Notes: generated from the sequence alone by a model not told the origin. A stretch of DNA of 64,000 bases from Conchiformibius sp. (GCA_029984035.1 JASBYJ010000003.1:1-64000); one strand, 5' to 3'; counted from the stretch's first letter, positions 54,904-63,796 are shown. Program-made: numbers and translations.

Positions 54904-55320
54904 ATGGCGAAACTGACCGAACAAGATATTTTGAATTGGAATGGTCCGGACAGCGAATACATGAACGAAGACCATTTGGAATTTTTCCGCGAACTTTTAA
55001 GCAAACTGCAAGACGAGCTCATCGAACGGGCAGACGAAACCACAGGCCACCTGCAAGACCACGAATTGGCTCCCGACCCCGCCGACAGAGCCTCACAAGA
55101 AGAAGAATACGCATTGGAACTGAGAACGCGCGACCGCGAGCGCAAGCTGTTGTCCAAAATCCAAAAATCCCTGCGCGATATCGACCAAGGCGATTACGGT
55201 TTCTGCTTGGATACCGGAGAACCCATCGGCTTAAAACGTCTCTTGGCGCGTCCCACCGCCACTTTATCGGTAGAAGCGCAAGAGCGGCGCGAGCGTTTGA
55301 AAAAACAGTTTGCCGATTAA
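54904..55320 (+). CDS. dksA: RNA polymerase-binding transcription factor DksA
   Basis: A 138-aa coiled-coil factor that enters the secondary channel of RNA polymerase and works with ppGpp. The coiled coil (about 25-95) carries the acidic tip LAPDPADRASQEEE with the Asp pair. The zinc-finger region reads YGFCLDTGEPIGLKRLLARPTATLSVEAQER: only one of the four usual cysteines remains, as in the zinc-independent forms known from other proteobacteria. The ATG at 54904 follows AAAGGACACAC. Confidence 0.95.
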   Translation: MAKLTEQDILNWNGPDSEYMNEDHLEFFRELLSKLQDELIERADETTGHLQDHELAPDPADRASQEEEYALELRTRDRERKLLSKIQKSLRDIDQGDYGFCLDTGEPIGLKRLLARPTATLSVEAQERRERLKKQFAD

Positions 55321-55338
55321 ACAAGCACCCAATATTGC

Positions 55339-55369
55339 ATCAGGCTGCCTGAAATTCAGGCAGCCTGAT
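55339..55369 (+). terminator. Terminator after dksA, paired uptake sequences
   Basis: ATCAGGCTGCCTGAA (55339-55353) pairs with TTCAGGCAGCCTGAT (55355-55369). The stem is perfect; the T-run is weak. Confidence 0.6.
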
Positions 55370-56061
55370 TGTTTATGTCGAAGCGGCGTATCGAATGTTT
55401 TCATTGTGTTAGAATGCGTAACGGTTTGATGGCTCAACGGCAGCTTGTATGAAACGAAGGCTTATCGGAATACGGTAAAAACTTACGGCATGTATGCGCA
55501 TCTATGGAAATCAACGTTTATTATCCATATACTCATCGCGGCATAATCCGCCGCATCGAACAAAATAACACCTATTCCATTTACCGCACTACCGACAATA
55601 ACTGCCGACAATACAAGCAGCATCTCGCCCTAAGCCTACTTTGATTAGATTTATTTTCCTGATTTTGCAACTGCTTACAAGCTCACCTGCACTATGATTC
55701 GGCAGTTGGAATCATACGGACGGCGAAAACCGTTCCTGTTCTTCACTCAAAGATACAGCAAAGGCCAAACGTTATGACAATGACTCAAGCGGAAATTCAA
55801 AAGCGCAGTATCGAGGTTGGTAAATATCGAAGTTGGTAATAATAATGAAAAGCGCGGGATTAAGTTCTGTGGCTTCCAATTCAAATCGGAAACCCATAGA
55901 CAAACCGGATATACTCGCCGCACAGCAGAGTTTGTCCAAAACCTCCTTACCGGAAAAACCGATTAACCAAGCCTACTCTGCCGAATCAGGCGGCTTCAGG
56001 CAGCCAAACTATTTAAAATAACCCTATTCCATCTATCAACCGTTTCGCCACCGTTTCAATC
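55370..56061. other. Gap of about 700 bp with only doubtful small frames
   Basis: No recognised gene. A 46-codon frame at 55504-55644 (MEINVYYPYTHRGIIRR...) has protein-like composition but no ribosome site. Near 55774 MTMTQAEIQKRSIEVGKYRSW stops early and may be the start of a broken gene. The 62-codon frame at 55833-56021 ends in an uptake sequence. The region may be a decayed locus. Confidence 0.4.
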
Positions 56062-57342
56062 ATGCCCGCTTCCACCTCCTCTACTTTCAGGCAACCTGCA
56101 TCACAAGAGCCGCACATCACCACCAAGCTGCCCGCACATGATGCGGACTGCCCGGAATGCGGTTTGCGCGTGTCGCTGCCGAAGCTCAAACGCGGGCAGA
56201 AAGCGGCATGTCCCCGTTGCGGCCGCCATTTGGTACACATCGAAAACCAGCCGTTTTCCACGGTTTTTGCCTGTGCTTCAGCCGCCTTGATACTCATGCT
56301 CTTAGTGTACAGCCAACCTTTCGTAACCGTTCAGGCGCGCGGCATTTATGCGCCGCTGTCGCTGCCTGAAATGGTTTACTGGCTGCTGGCAGACAATTGG
56401 AGCTTCATGGCTTTAACCATGTTATTCCTGACTTTCGGCACGCCGCTGCTGTTTTTACTTTTGGTTTTATACAGCTATTTTGCTTTATCCGTGCGCCGCA
56501 ATTGGCCGTTTGTCCACGGCGCGGTCAGAATGATTACCCGATTGCGGCAATGGATTATGGTGGATGTGTTTTTCATTTCCATGTTGGTTGCCTATATTAA
56601 AATCAAAGAAGTAGCGGAAGTGCATTTCGGCGCGGCATTTTGGCTGATGCCTGCATGGGCGTTGCTGTTATTGCGTACCTCTTTGGCGGTATCCGAACAT
56701 TGGACATACCGCCAGTTCGTCAAAATCCGCAAGTTTCCCGTGTTTCAGGCAGCCGAAAATACGGTTTGCTGTTCGCACTGCCTGCATTTCCGCCCGCTGA
56801 CGGAAATACATTGCGGCGTGTGCGGTTCGGAATTGTTCCAACGCCGCCCGCACAGCCTGAAAATCTCGCTTTACCTTCTGATTGCCGCTGCCCTGCTCTA
56901 TCTGCCTGCCAACTTATTACCCATTATGATTACGGAAAACCCCGTTAAAACAGAAACCAGTACGATTTTAAGCGGCGTTGTCTATATGTGGCACAAAGGC
57001 GATAAATTGGTTGCGGCCGTTATTTTCAGTGCCAGCGTGGCCGTGCCTGTTTTAAAGATTATTTCATTGTCTTTATTGATGTTGTGTACCCAATACCGTT
57101 TATCCGCCGATGCGCATATTTTGTCATGGCAATACCGCATCACCGAAGCCATAGGCAGATGGTCGATGATTGATATTTTCGTCATCATCATTTTAATGAC
57201 TTCTTTCCACACGCCGATGGCACGGGTAACACCCGGCCCCGCTGCGGTTTATTTCTGTCTGGTTGTGGTATTGACCATGCTGTCGGCCTACTTTTTCGAC
57301 CCGCGCATGCTCTGGGACAAACAAAACAAGGAAACGGTATGA
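56062..57342 (+). CDS. pqiA: Paraquat-inducible protein A (PqiA)
   Basis: A 426-aa inner-membrane protein with two similar halves, each a CXXC-type zinc finger followed by four helices: CPECGLRVSLPKLKRGQKAACPRCG near 35-60 and CCSHCLHFRPLTEIHCGVCG near 236-255. It is the membrane partner of the MCE protein PqiB in lipid transport between membranes. pqiB is not next to it here; rmlC overlaps its stop by ATGA (57339-57342). The start at 56062 has no clear ribosome site. Confidence 0.93.
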   Translation: MPASTSSTFRQPASQEPHITTKLPAHDADCPECGLRVSLPKLKRGQKAACPRCGRHLVHIENQPFSTVFACASAALILMLLVYSQPFVTVQARGIYAPLSLPEMVYWLLADNWSFMALTMLFLTFGTPLLFLLLVLYSYFALSVRRNWPFVHGAVRMITRLRQWIMVDVFFISMLVAYIKIKEVAEVHFGAAFWLMPAWALLLLRTSLAVSEHWTYRQFVKIRKFPVFQAAENTVCCSHCLHFRPLTEIHCGVCGSELFQRRPHSLKISLYLLIAAALLYLPANLLPIMITENPVKTETSTILSGVVYMWHKGDKLVAAVIFSASVAVPVLKIISLSLLMLCTQYRLSADAHILSWQYRITEAIGRWSMIDIFVIIILMTSFHTPMARVTPGPAAVYFCLVVVLTMLSAYFFDPRMLWDKQNKETV

Positions 57343-57878
57343 ACATCGTTGCCACAACCCTTGCCGATGTCAAACTGATAGAGCCGAACCTGTTTTGCGA
57401 CCCGCGCGGCAGTTTTTCGGAAACCTTCCGCGAAGACCTTTTCAGGCAGCATGTCGGCGATTACCGCTTTGTTCAGGACAACCAAAGCACGTCCGAAAAA
57501 AATGTGTTGCGCGGACTGCATTACCAACTGGTTCGGCCTCAAGGCAAACTGGTCCGCTGCATCGGCGGAGAGATATTTGACGTTGCCGTGGATATGCGCC
57601 GCAGCTCTGCAACTTTCGGGCATTGGGTCGGACACATCCTATCGGCACACAACCGCCTGCAAATGTGGATTCCGCCGGGCTTTGCACACGGCTTTTGCGT
57701 CTTGACCGAAACTGCCGACGTGGTTTACAAATGCACCGATTATTACCACCCGCAATCCGAACAAACCATCATCTGGAACGACCCCGACATCGGCATATCA
57801 TGGCCTTTAGACAATCCCGTCCTGTCCGCTAAAGACCGTTCAGGCAGCCTGCTGCGCGATGCCGTCCCCTTCCCCTAA
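57339..57878 (+). CDS. rmlC: dTDP-4-dehydrorhamnose 3,5-epimerase
   Basis: A 179-aa cupin-fold epimerase, third step of dTDP-L-rhamnose synthesis. DPRGSFSETFRED, NVLRGLHYQL (catalytic His) and VDMRRSSATFGHWV are conserved, followed by PPGFAHGFCVLTETADVVYKCTDYY, with the catalytic Tyr in the family region. rmlA, rmlB and rmlD are not adjacent. It overlaps pqiA by four bases and is followed by the glycosyltransferase gene. Confidence 0.94.
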   Translation: MNIVATTLADVKLIEPNLFCDPRGSFSETFREDLFRQHVGDYRFVQDNQSTSEKNVLRGLHYQLVRPQGKLVRCIGGEIFDVAVDMRRSSATFGHWVGHILSAHNRLQMWIPPGFAHGFCVLTETADVVYKCTDYYHPQSEQTIIWNDPDIGISWPLDNPVLSAKDRSGSLLRDAVPFP

Positions 57879-57894
57879 CTCTCCTGCCGACACC

Positions 57895-58686
57895 ATGATT
57901 CCCATCTACACCATTTCACTTGCCGGCGAAACCGAGCGCCGCGAACATATCCGACAAGAATGCAGCCGTTTCGGATTGCAGGCCATACACACCGATGCCG
58001 TGGATATGCGCCGAACCGACGAACAGGAAATCAAAAACCTGTCGCGGCTGCCCGAGCGCAAACCACGCAAAAAACAGCGTTATCTCACCCGCGGCGAATT
58101 AGGTTGCGCCCTCAGCCATCTCAACATCTACCGAAGCATCACAGAGCAGCAGCAAAACTACGCACTCATTTTGGAAGACGATGCCGTATTCCTGCGCAAC
58201 CCCGCTCCGCTATTGGACGAATCCGTACTCAACAACTTGCAGTCGCAATACCCTTTTGACGTTTTAATACTCGGATACGTTAAAACCCTGAGCCACCAAC
58301 TACCGTATTACTACCGCCGCATTCCCGTCAAAAAGCGAGCCGCCCTCGATATTGCAGGCGAATCCCTATCTTTCGGTACGCCTTGGGAACAATACGGCTG
58401 CGGGACAGTGGCTTATATCGTTACCCGACAAGGCGCGGCAAAACTGCTCGGCATCAACTCTCCGCCTTGTGTCAGTGCCGATGATTGGCTGTATTTCGAA
58501 CGCCACGCCGGCCTGCGCGTACTGCATGCGCGTCCGACCTTCGTTTTGGAAGCATTGGAAAAACTAGACAGCACCATCCGCATCGAAAAAGCCGATTTTC
58601 TCAAACCCAAAACCGTCAGCGTGATTATCCGCAGCATCAAAGGCTGCCTGAAAAACTTTGCCATGAACACATTAGGAATGAAATGA
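57895..58686 (+). CDS. Family-25 glycosyltransferase (LPS/LOS type)
   Basis: A 263-aa enzyme of the LgtB/LpsA group, which adds sugars to lipooligosaccharide. IPIYTISLAGETERREHIRQECS starts the fold. RGELGCALSHLNIYRSI and ALILEDDAVF contain the metal-binding acidic motif. PWEQYGCGTVAYIVTRQGAAKLL and ADDWLYFER follow. Acceptor and sugar cannot be read. The ATG at 57895 is 17 bp after rmlC; its TGA overlaps gmhB (ATGA). Confidence 0.88.
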   Translation: MIPIYTISLAGETERREHIRQECSRFGLQAIHTDAVDMRRTDEQEIKNLSRLPERKPRKKQRYLTRGELGCALSHLNIYRSITEQQQNYALILEDDAVFLRNPAPLLDESVLNNLQSQYPFDVLILGYVKTLSHQLPYYYRRIPVKKRAALDIAGESLSFGTPWEQYGCGTVAYIVTRQGAAKLLGINSPPCVSADDWLYFERHAGLRVLHARPTFVLEALEKLDSTIRIEKADFLKPKTVSVIIRSIKGCLKNFAMNTLGMK

Positions 58687-59249
58687 AACTGATTATTTTA
58701 GACAGAGACGGCGTGATTAACCGCGACAGTGACGAATTCGTCAAATCCGTTGACGAATGGATACCGCTGGAAGGCAGCATGGATGCCGTCGCATTGCTCA
58801 CGCAAGCAGGCTACACCCTGGCCGTAGCCACCAACCAATCCGGTTTGGCACGCGGCTATTTCACCATGCAGGATTTAAACGAAATGCACGCCAAAATGCA
58901 CAAACTGGTGCAACAGGCAGGCGGCGCCATCAGCGGTATTTGGTTTTGCCCGCACACCGCAGACCACAGCTGCAATTGCCGCAAACCCAAACCCGGCATG
59001 GTACTGGACATACTCGACCGTTTCGGTGCGGACGCCACGGAAACTTGGATGGTGGGCGACAGCCTGCGCGATTTGCAAGCCATCGCCGCAGTAGGCGGCA
59101 AACCCGTGTTAGTGAAAACAGGCAAAGGACTCGCCACGCTGGAAAAAGACGCCGACAAGCTGCCTGAAAACACTCTGATATTTAACGATTTGTTAACATT
59201 CTCGCAACACCTGTCCGCTCAAGAAAACATACCGGACAACAAGGAGTGA
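58683..59249 (+). CDS. gmhB: D-glycero-beta-D-manno-heptose-1,7-bisphosphate 7-phosphatase
   Basis: A 188-aa HAD phosphatase in ADP-heptose synthesis for the LPS inner core. HAD motif I is LDRDGVIN, motif II VATNQSGL, the zinc loop CPHTADHSCNCRKPKP, and motif IV MVGDSLRDLQAI. It is the last gene of the overlapping pqiA-rmlC-glycosyltransferase-gmhB run; glycosyltransferase and heptose genes fit an LOS-core role. Confidence 0.95.
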   Translation: MKLIILDRDGVINRDSDEFVKSVDEWIPLEGSMDAVALLTQAGYTLAVATNQSGLARGYFTMQDLNEMHAKMHKLVQQAGGAISGIWFCPHTADHSCNCRKPKPGMVLDILDRFGADATETWMVGDSLRDLQAIAAVGGKPVLVKTGKGLATLEKDADKLPENTLIFNDLLTFSQHLSAQENIPDNKE

Positions 59250-59296
59250 TTTTATTATCAATCAGTTGAAATACAATCCAGCTCCAAAAAGAGAAC

Positions 59297-59325
59297 ATGA
59301 CAAGCCTTGGCGTACTTGCTATAAT
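59297..59325 (+). promoter_or_regulatory. Sigma-70 promoter of the Roadblock/LC7 gene
   Basis: ATGACA (59297-59302), 17-bp spacer, TATAAT (59320-59325) with an extended TG. One of the best promoter matches in the window. Confidence 0.7.
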
Positions 59326-59376
59326 CGCCGCCGCGTTTCACGTACATTAACAAAACTATTTCCTTGAGAGTAAACC

Positions 59377-59745
59377 ATGTCAGATTTAAACTTAAAACAA
59401 GCCGTCCAACAAATTATGGATATTGAAGGCGCAATCGCAACATCCATCGTAGACTCGGAAAGCGGATTGATGCTGGAAGGAGACGGACGCGGTATCGATT
59501 TGGAATACGCTTCCGCAGGCAATACCGACCTTTACCACGCCAAACAAAAAATCATGAAAGCTCTGAATATCAACGAAAGCATCGAAGACTTTCTGATTAC
59601 GCTGGAAACGCAATACCATATCCTGATGCCCTGCCCGCATATGGAGGGCGTGTTCATTTACTTTGTGATGAGCAAATCACACGGCACGTTAGCGTTGGCA
59701 CGCCGATTGGTAAGAGACGTTGCCAAAAATCTGACCAGGCTCTAA
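59377..59745 (+). CDS. Roadblock/LC7-domain protein
   Basis: A 122-aa protein of the Roadblock/LC7 (MglB-like) fold: QIMDIEGAIATSIVDSESGLMLEG and the helical stretch up to ITLETQYHILMPCPHMEGVFIYFVMSKS. Such proteins often regulate small GTPases; no GTPase gene is adjacent. TTGAGAGTAAACC precedes the ATG. Own promoter and no close neighbours, so probably monocistronic. Confidence 0.8.
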   Translation: MSDLNLKQAVQQIMDIEGAIATSIVDSESGLMLEGDGRGIDLEYASAGNTDLYHAKQKIMKALNINESIEDFLITLETQYHILMPCPHMEGVFIYFVMSKSHGTLALARRLVRDVAKNLTRL

Positions 59746-59957
59746 ACGTTTTCACCCGAACGCCAGGCGGAGGATTCCAACCCTCCGCCTATTTTTCAAA
59801 CCGGAATCTTCAGGCAGCCTGAAAACGCCGCCGACACAGTCTACACATAGCATCTTGATAAGAAAAATTTATTTCCGTCCCCATCTGCCGTAAAATATTT
59901 CACCATACCGCCGCCCACTTGAAAAAAACGCCCGCCAACCCATATTGAGAAAAGTTC

Positions 59958-60506
59958 ATGTTCCCCTTTAAAAGAAAGCCGAAAATGACCGAACACAATC
60001 CGTCCGATGACATTCAAACCGACATCCCCGCCGAAACAGAAGAAATCACCCTAGAAAGCCTGCAAGAAAAAATTGCCGAACTGCAAGCACAGCTTCAAGA
60101 AGAAGAATTGCGCCATGCCGCCACCCGTCAGGATTTCGCCCGCAGGGTTATCCCGCAACGGGAAGAAGAAGCCAAACAAAAAGCCGTGCGTGAATTTGCA
60201 CAGGCCATGCTCACCGTCAGAGACTATCTGGATATGGCGCTGGCAGACCAAAGCGGCAATTTCGAAGCCATGAAAATGGGGGTCGGCATGACCTTAAACG
60301 AAGTATTGAAAGCATTTTCAGCAGTACGCATCGAAGAAATCGCCGTAGAAAAAGGCAGCAAACCCGACCCCTTGCGCCACGAAGTGATGCGCGAAGTAGA
60401 AAGCGGACAAGAGGCTGGAACCATCGTAGATGTTCTGAAAAAAGGCTACACACTAAACGGACGCTTGATTCGCGCCGCCGTAGTCAGCGTAGCAAAAGCC
60501 GGATAA
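59958..60506 (+). CDS. grpE: GrpE, nucleotide exchange factor of DnaK
   Basis: A 182-aa co-chaperone. An acidic N-terminus and a long coiled coil (about 30-85: ESLQEKIAELQAQLQEEEL...) precede the GrpE beta domain, with GVGMTLNEVLKAFSAVRIEEI and PDPLRHEVMREVESG...GTIVDVLKKGYTLNGRLIRAAVVSVAK. dnaK and dnaJ are not adjacent. A sigma-32-type promoter could not be placed with confidence. Confidence 0.93.
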   Translation: MFPFKRKPKMTEHNPSDDIQTDIPAETEEITLESLQEKIAELQAQLQEEELRHAATRQDFARRVIPQREEEAKQKAVREFAQAMLTVRDYLDMALADQSGNFEAMKMGVGMTLNEVLKAFSAVRIEEIAVEKGSKPDPLRHEVMREVESGQEAGTIVDVLKKGYTLNGRLIRAAVVSVAKAG

Positions 60507-60580
60507 ACTCCGATATGCAACAGTAACTACAATCCATAGTCATACCGGAATAACGGATACTTCCACATTCCCAAACCTAC

Positions 60581-60614
60581 AATAGGCTGCCTGAAACCTT
60601 TCAGGCAGCCTATT
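60581..60614 (+). terminator. Terminator after grpE from paired uptake sequences
   Basis: AATAGGCTGCCTGAAA (60581-60596) and its exact complement (60599-60614), followed by TTTC. Confidence 0.75.
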
Positions 60615-60637
60615 TTTCAAGCTGATAAACTGATTAC

Positions 60638-60741
60638 TATAGTTGATGCGCTTTATTTTTCATACGAAATTAGCTCTCCTTACTTGGGCATACAGTCTTC
60701 GGCTTGCTGCCGTGCATGAACAAGAAATCACATCAACTATA
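60638..60741. mobile_element. Correia-like 104-bp element
   Basis: TATAGTTGATG (60638-60648) and its exact complement CATCAACTATA (60731-60741) bracket 82 bp without a gene. Correia elements of Neisseria also begin TATAG, are about 104-108 or 153-157 bp long and use TA target sites. Here the end sequence differs from the neisserial consensus after the first six bases (TATAGT), so it would be a relative, not a copy. Confidence 0.5.
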
Positions 60742-60895
60742 CACAATCCCAATGTGCTTTGCCGTATTACCAATACCGGCAGCCCGCTTTTCATAAGACA
60801 AAGCACATGAATCATGCCGCCCATACGTAAATTCTTGTTAGTCAATGCGGCATCATCTACAATCCCAGCTCCATTTCACTATATCCGCTCCGCTT

Positions 60896-62098
60896 ATGAA
60901 CAGTTATCAACAACCCAACCCGCTCGGCTTTTTCGGGCAACACGGCGGCACGTTCGCCGCCGAAACCCTGATTCCCGCGCTGGAAGCCGTATCCGCCGCC
61001 TACCGCGCCGCCAAAAACGACCCCGAATTTTGGGCGGCATTCCGCCGCGATTTGGCGCACTATGTCGGCCGCCCCAGCCCCGTTTACCACGCCGCGCGTC
61101 TGTCGGCGCACTTGGGCGGCGCACAAATCTGGCTCAAACGCGAAGACTTGAACCACACCGGCGCACACAAAGTCAATAACACCATCGGCCAAGCCCTGCT
61201 CGCGCAACGCATGGGCAAAAAACGCGTCATCGCCGAAACCGGCGCGGGACAGCACGGTGTCGCCACCGCCACCGTTGCCGCGCGTTTCGGCATGGAATGC
61301 CATGTGTATATGGGCGCGGACGACATTCAACGCCAAGCCCCCAACGTGTTCCGCATGAAGCTGCTCGGTGCGAATGTGGTCAGCGTGGCAAGCGGCAGCC
61401 GTACCCTCAAAGACGCGATGAACGAAGCCATGCGCGAATGGGTCGCCCGCGTGGACGACACCTTTTACATCATCGGCACGGCGGCCGGCCCCGCGCCTTA
61501 TCCGGAAATGGTGCGGGATTTTCAATGCGTTATCGGCAACGAAGCCAAAGAGCAAATGCTCGCCGCCATCGGCAGGCAGCCTGACGTTGCCGTTGCCTGT
61601 GTGGGCGGCGGTTCCAACGCCATCGGATTGTTTTACCCGTATATTCAAGAACAAAACGTGCGCTTGGTTGGCGTGGAAGCGGGCGGGCGCGGCACGCACA
61701 CCGCCGACCATGCCGCGCCCATCAGCTCCGGTGCGCCGCTTGGCGTGTTGCACGGCTTCCGCAGCTATCTGATGCAGGACGCGCACGGGCAAGTGCTTGG
61801 TACGCATTCGGTTTCCGCCGGTTTGGACTATCCGGGCATCGGGCCGGAACACGGCCATCTGCACGACATCGGGCGGGTGGAATACACCGCCGCCAACGAT
61901 GATGCCGCGCTGGAAGCCTTTGATTTGTTGTGTCAATATGAGGGAATTATTCCCGCGCTGGAAAGTTCGCACGCGCTGGCGTGGGCGGTGGCACACGCGC
62001 CGGAAATGGACAAAAACCAAGCGGTGTTGGTGAATTTGTCGGGGCGCGGCGATAAGGACATCAACACCGTTGCCAAGTTAAAAGGCATTGAATTGTAA
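60896..62098 (+). CDS. trpB: Tryptophan synthase beta subunit
   Basis: A 400-aa PLP enzyme that joins indole and serine. FGQHGGTFAAETLIPAL starts the fold, the PLP lysine is in NHTGAHKVNNTIGQ, and the phosphate-binding glycine loop is CVGGGSNAIG. The ATG at 60896 gives the family N-terminus. trpA is not adjacent; dcd follows after inverted uptake sequences. GC in third positions is high relative to the window, and the opposite strand is open for 387 codons as a result. Confidence 0.97.
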   Translation: MNSYQQPNPLGFFGQHGGTFAAETLIPALEAVSAAYRAAKNDPEFWAAFRRDLAHYVGRPSPVYHAARLSAHLGGAQIWLKREDLNHTGAHKVNNTIGQALLAQRMGKKRVIAETGAGQHGVATATVAARFGMECHVYMGADDIQRQAPNVFRMKLLGANVVSVASGSRTLKDAMNEAMREWVARVDDTFYIIGTAAGPAPYPEMVRDFQCVIGNEAKEQMLAAIGRQPDVAVACVGGGSNAIGLFYPYIQEQNVRLVGVEAGGRGTHTADHAAPISSGAPLGVLHGFRSYLMQDAHGQVLGTHSVSAGLDYPGIGPEHGHLHDIGRVEYTAANDDAALEAFDLLCQYEGIIPALESSHALAWAVAHAPEMDKNQAVLVNLSGRGDKDINTVAKLKGIEL

Positions 62099-62103
62099 AA
62101 TCT

Positions 62104-62149
62104 TTCAGGCAGCCTGCAAACGGTAAAAACCGCCCGCAGGCTGCCTGAA
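62104..62149. repeat. Representative inverted pair of DNA uptake sequences
   Basis: TTCAGGCAGCCT (62104-62115) and AGGCTGCCTGAA (62138-62149) between trpB and dcd. Both copies are flanked by unrelated bases, so they show which 12-mer is conserved: AGGCTGCCTGAA and its complement. The same motif recurs dozens of times across the window, both between and inside genes. Confidence 0.9.
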
Positions 62150-62166
62150 ACGCAAAGGACACAGCC

Positions 62167-62733
62167 ATGAGCATCAAATCCGACCGTTGGATTCGCCGCA
62201 TGAGCGAGCAGCACGGCATGATTGAGCCGTTTGAGCCGAAGCAAATCAAGGAGTTAAACGGCAAACGCATTATTTCCTACGGCACGTCCAGCTACGGCTA
62301 CGATATCCGTTGCGCCAACGAGTTTAAAATTTTTACCAATATCAACAGCACGATAGTGGACCCGAAAAATTTTGACACGCGCAATTTCGTTACGGTGGAG
62401 GACGATTTTTGCATTATTCCGCCCAATTCGTTTGCGCTGGCGCGGACGGTGGAATATTTCCGTATTCCGCGCAATGTCTTAACCGTGTGTTTGGGCAAAT
62501 CCACTTATGCGCGGTGCGGGATTATCGTGAACGTTACGCCGTTTGAACCGGAATGGGAAGGCTTTGTTACGCTTGAGTTTTCCAATACCACGCCGCTTCC
62601 GGCGAAAATTTATGCGGGCGAGGGCGTGGCGCAGGTATTGTTTTTTGAGAGTGATGAAGTCTGCGAAACTTCGTATAAAGACCGCAAGGGCAAGTATATG
62701 GGGCAGACGGGCGTTACCCTGCCGAAAGCCTAG
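62167..62733 (+). CDS. dcd: dCTP deaminase
   Basis: A 188-aa trimeric enzyme converting dCTP to dUTP for thymidylate synthesis. GTSSYGYDIRCANEFKIF, FALARTVEYFRIPRNV, GKSTYARCGIIVNVTPFEPEWEGFVTLEFSNTTPLPAKIYAGEG with the catalytic Glu in LEF are all present. GCAAAGGACACAGCC precedes the ATG. Confidence 0.97.
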   Translation: MSIKSDRWIRRMSEQHGMIEPFEPKQIKELNGKRIISYGTSSYGYDIRCANEFKIFTNINSTIVDPKNFDTRNFVTVEDDFCIIPPNSFALARTVEYFRIPRNVLTVCLGKSTYARCGIIVNVTPFEPEWEGFVTLEFSNTTPLPAKIYAGEGVAQVLFFESDEVCETSYKDRKGKYMGQTGVTLPKA

Positions 62734-62888
62734 ATTTGGTCATGATTGAGCTGAAAAACACAAAAAATGGAGTGATTGCCACCCAGACAGAAATCCGCTC
62801 CCATAACTTCTTTTATCTTGATTCCAATCTTAGATTCCTGCCTGTGCGGAAATAACGACACGGCTTGGAAACTCTTCCCGATGAATTT

Positions 62889-63440
62889 ATGGATACAGAA
62901 CTGATTAAAATCAGCAAATTCCTAAGCTATATTTTGCGCCACCACCCCGAAAGCATCGGCATCACGCTGGATGGCGATGGTTGGGCCGATATAAACACTT
63001 TATTGTTTCAGGCAGCCTTGCACGGCCGTACCATCAGTCGCGAACAATTATTTCAAGTGATTGCCGAGAATAATAAAAAACGCTTCACGCTATCGCCGTG
63101 CGGCGGGCGTATCCGCGCCGCACAGGGACACTCTACCGCGCAAGTCTCGCTAAGACATACCGCAGCCGTACCTCCGAAATACCTATATCACGGCACTGCA
63201 AAGCAATTTATACCTTCAATAAGAAAACAAGGATTATTGGCAGGCAGCCGTCATCATGTGCATTTGTCGCACGATGCCGAAACCCCACGGCAGGTGGGGC
63301 AACGCCACGGCAAAGCGGTGGTGCTGACCGTCCGCGCGGGCGCGATGCACGCGGCGGGAATGCCGTTTTATTTGAGCGACAACGGCGTTTGGTTGGTAAA
63401 ATATGTGCCGCCCTTGTTTTTGCAGCCGTTTGACGATTGA
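62889..63440 (+). CDS. kptA: RNA 2'-phosphotransferase KptA/Tpt1
   Basis: A 183-aa enzyme that removes an internal RNA 2'-phosphate using NAD+. ISKFLSYILRHHPESIGITLDGDGWADI starts the family; RFTLSPCGGRIRAAQGHS binds NAD, with YLYHGTAKQFIPSIRKQGLL and VHLSHDAETPRQVGQRHGKAVVL following. In fungi it finishes tRNA splicing; in bacteria its natural role is unknown. The ATG at 62889 gives the family start; an upstream ATG at 62865 is in frame. Confidence 0.94.
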   Translation: MDTELIKISKFLSYILRHHPESIGITLDGDGWADINTLLFQAALHGRTISREQLFQVIAENNKKRFTLSPCGGRIRAAQGHSTAQVSLRHTAAVPPKYLYHGTAKQFIPSIRKQGLLAGSRHHVHLSHDAETPRQVGQRHGKAVVLTVRAGAMHAAGMPFYLSDNGVWLVKYVPPLFLQPFDD

Positions 63441-63796
63441 AAACTTTAGAGGTTTCTACCTGATACACGCTATTGTTGGCGAATGCCGCACTCGTTTGCA
63501 CATATAAAGCCAGTCAGGCGGATTCCCGGCTAATCAATTACATCCACATTTTCCACATCTTAAGAAAGAATGATGCTTTACACTCATAAGCAGTAGAATT
63601 CAATACTATATCCATCCAAGCAAACGCCATATCCATATATTGTTCGGCTTCAAATCCAAACCCATTTATACAAATATCTCACAGCAATTCAATAAAAAAT
63701 TTTTCTATCACATTATTTCTAACAACCACTTACCCCCTTTATATTCAATTTCTCCAAAAATAATTCTGCAATACTCGAGAAATATAAATTTCACTA
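63441..63796. other. AT-rich gap before the regulator gene
   Basis: About 350 bp, very AT-rich to the right. No gene or uptake sequence recognised. Confidence 0.55.

Noticed and set aside
60857..62020. Long minus-strand open frame of 387 codons opposite trpB
   Set aside because: trpB on the plus strand is certain; the antisense frame is open because of high third-position GC and has no recognisable domain.
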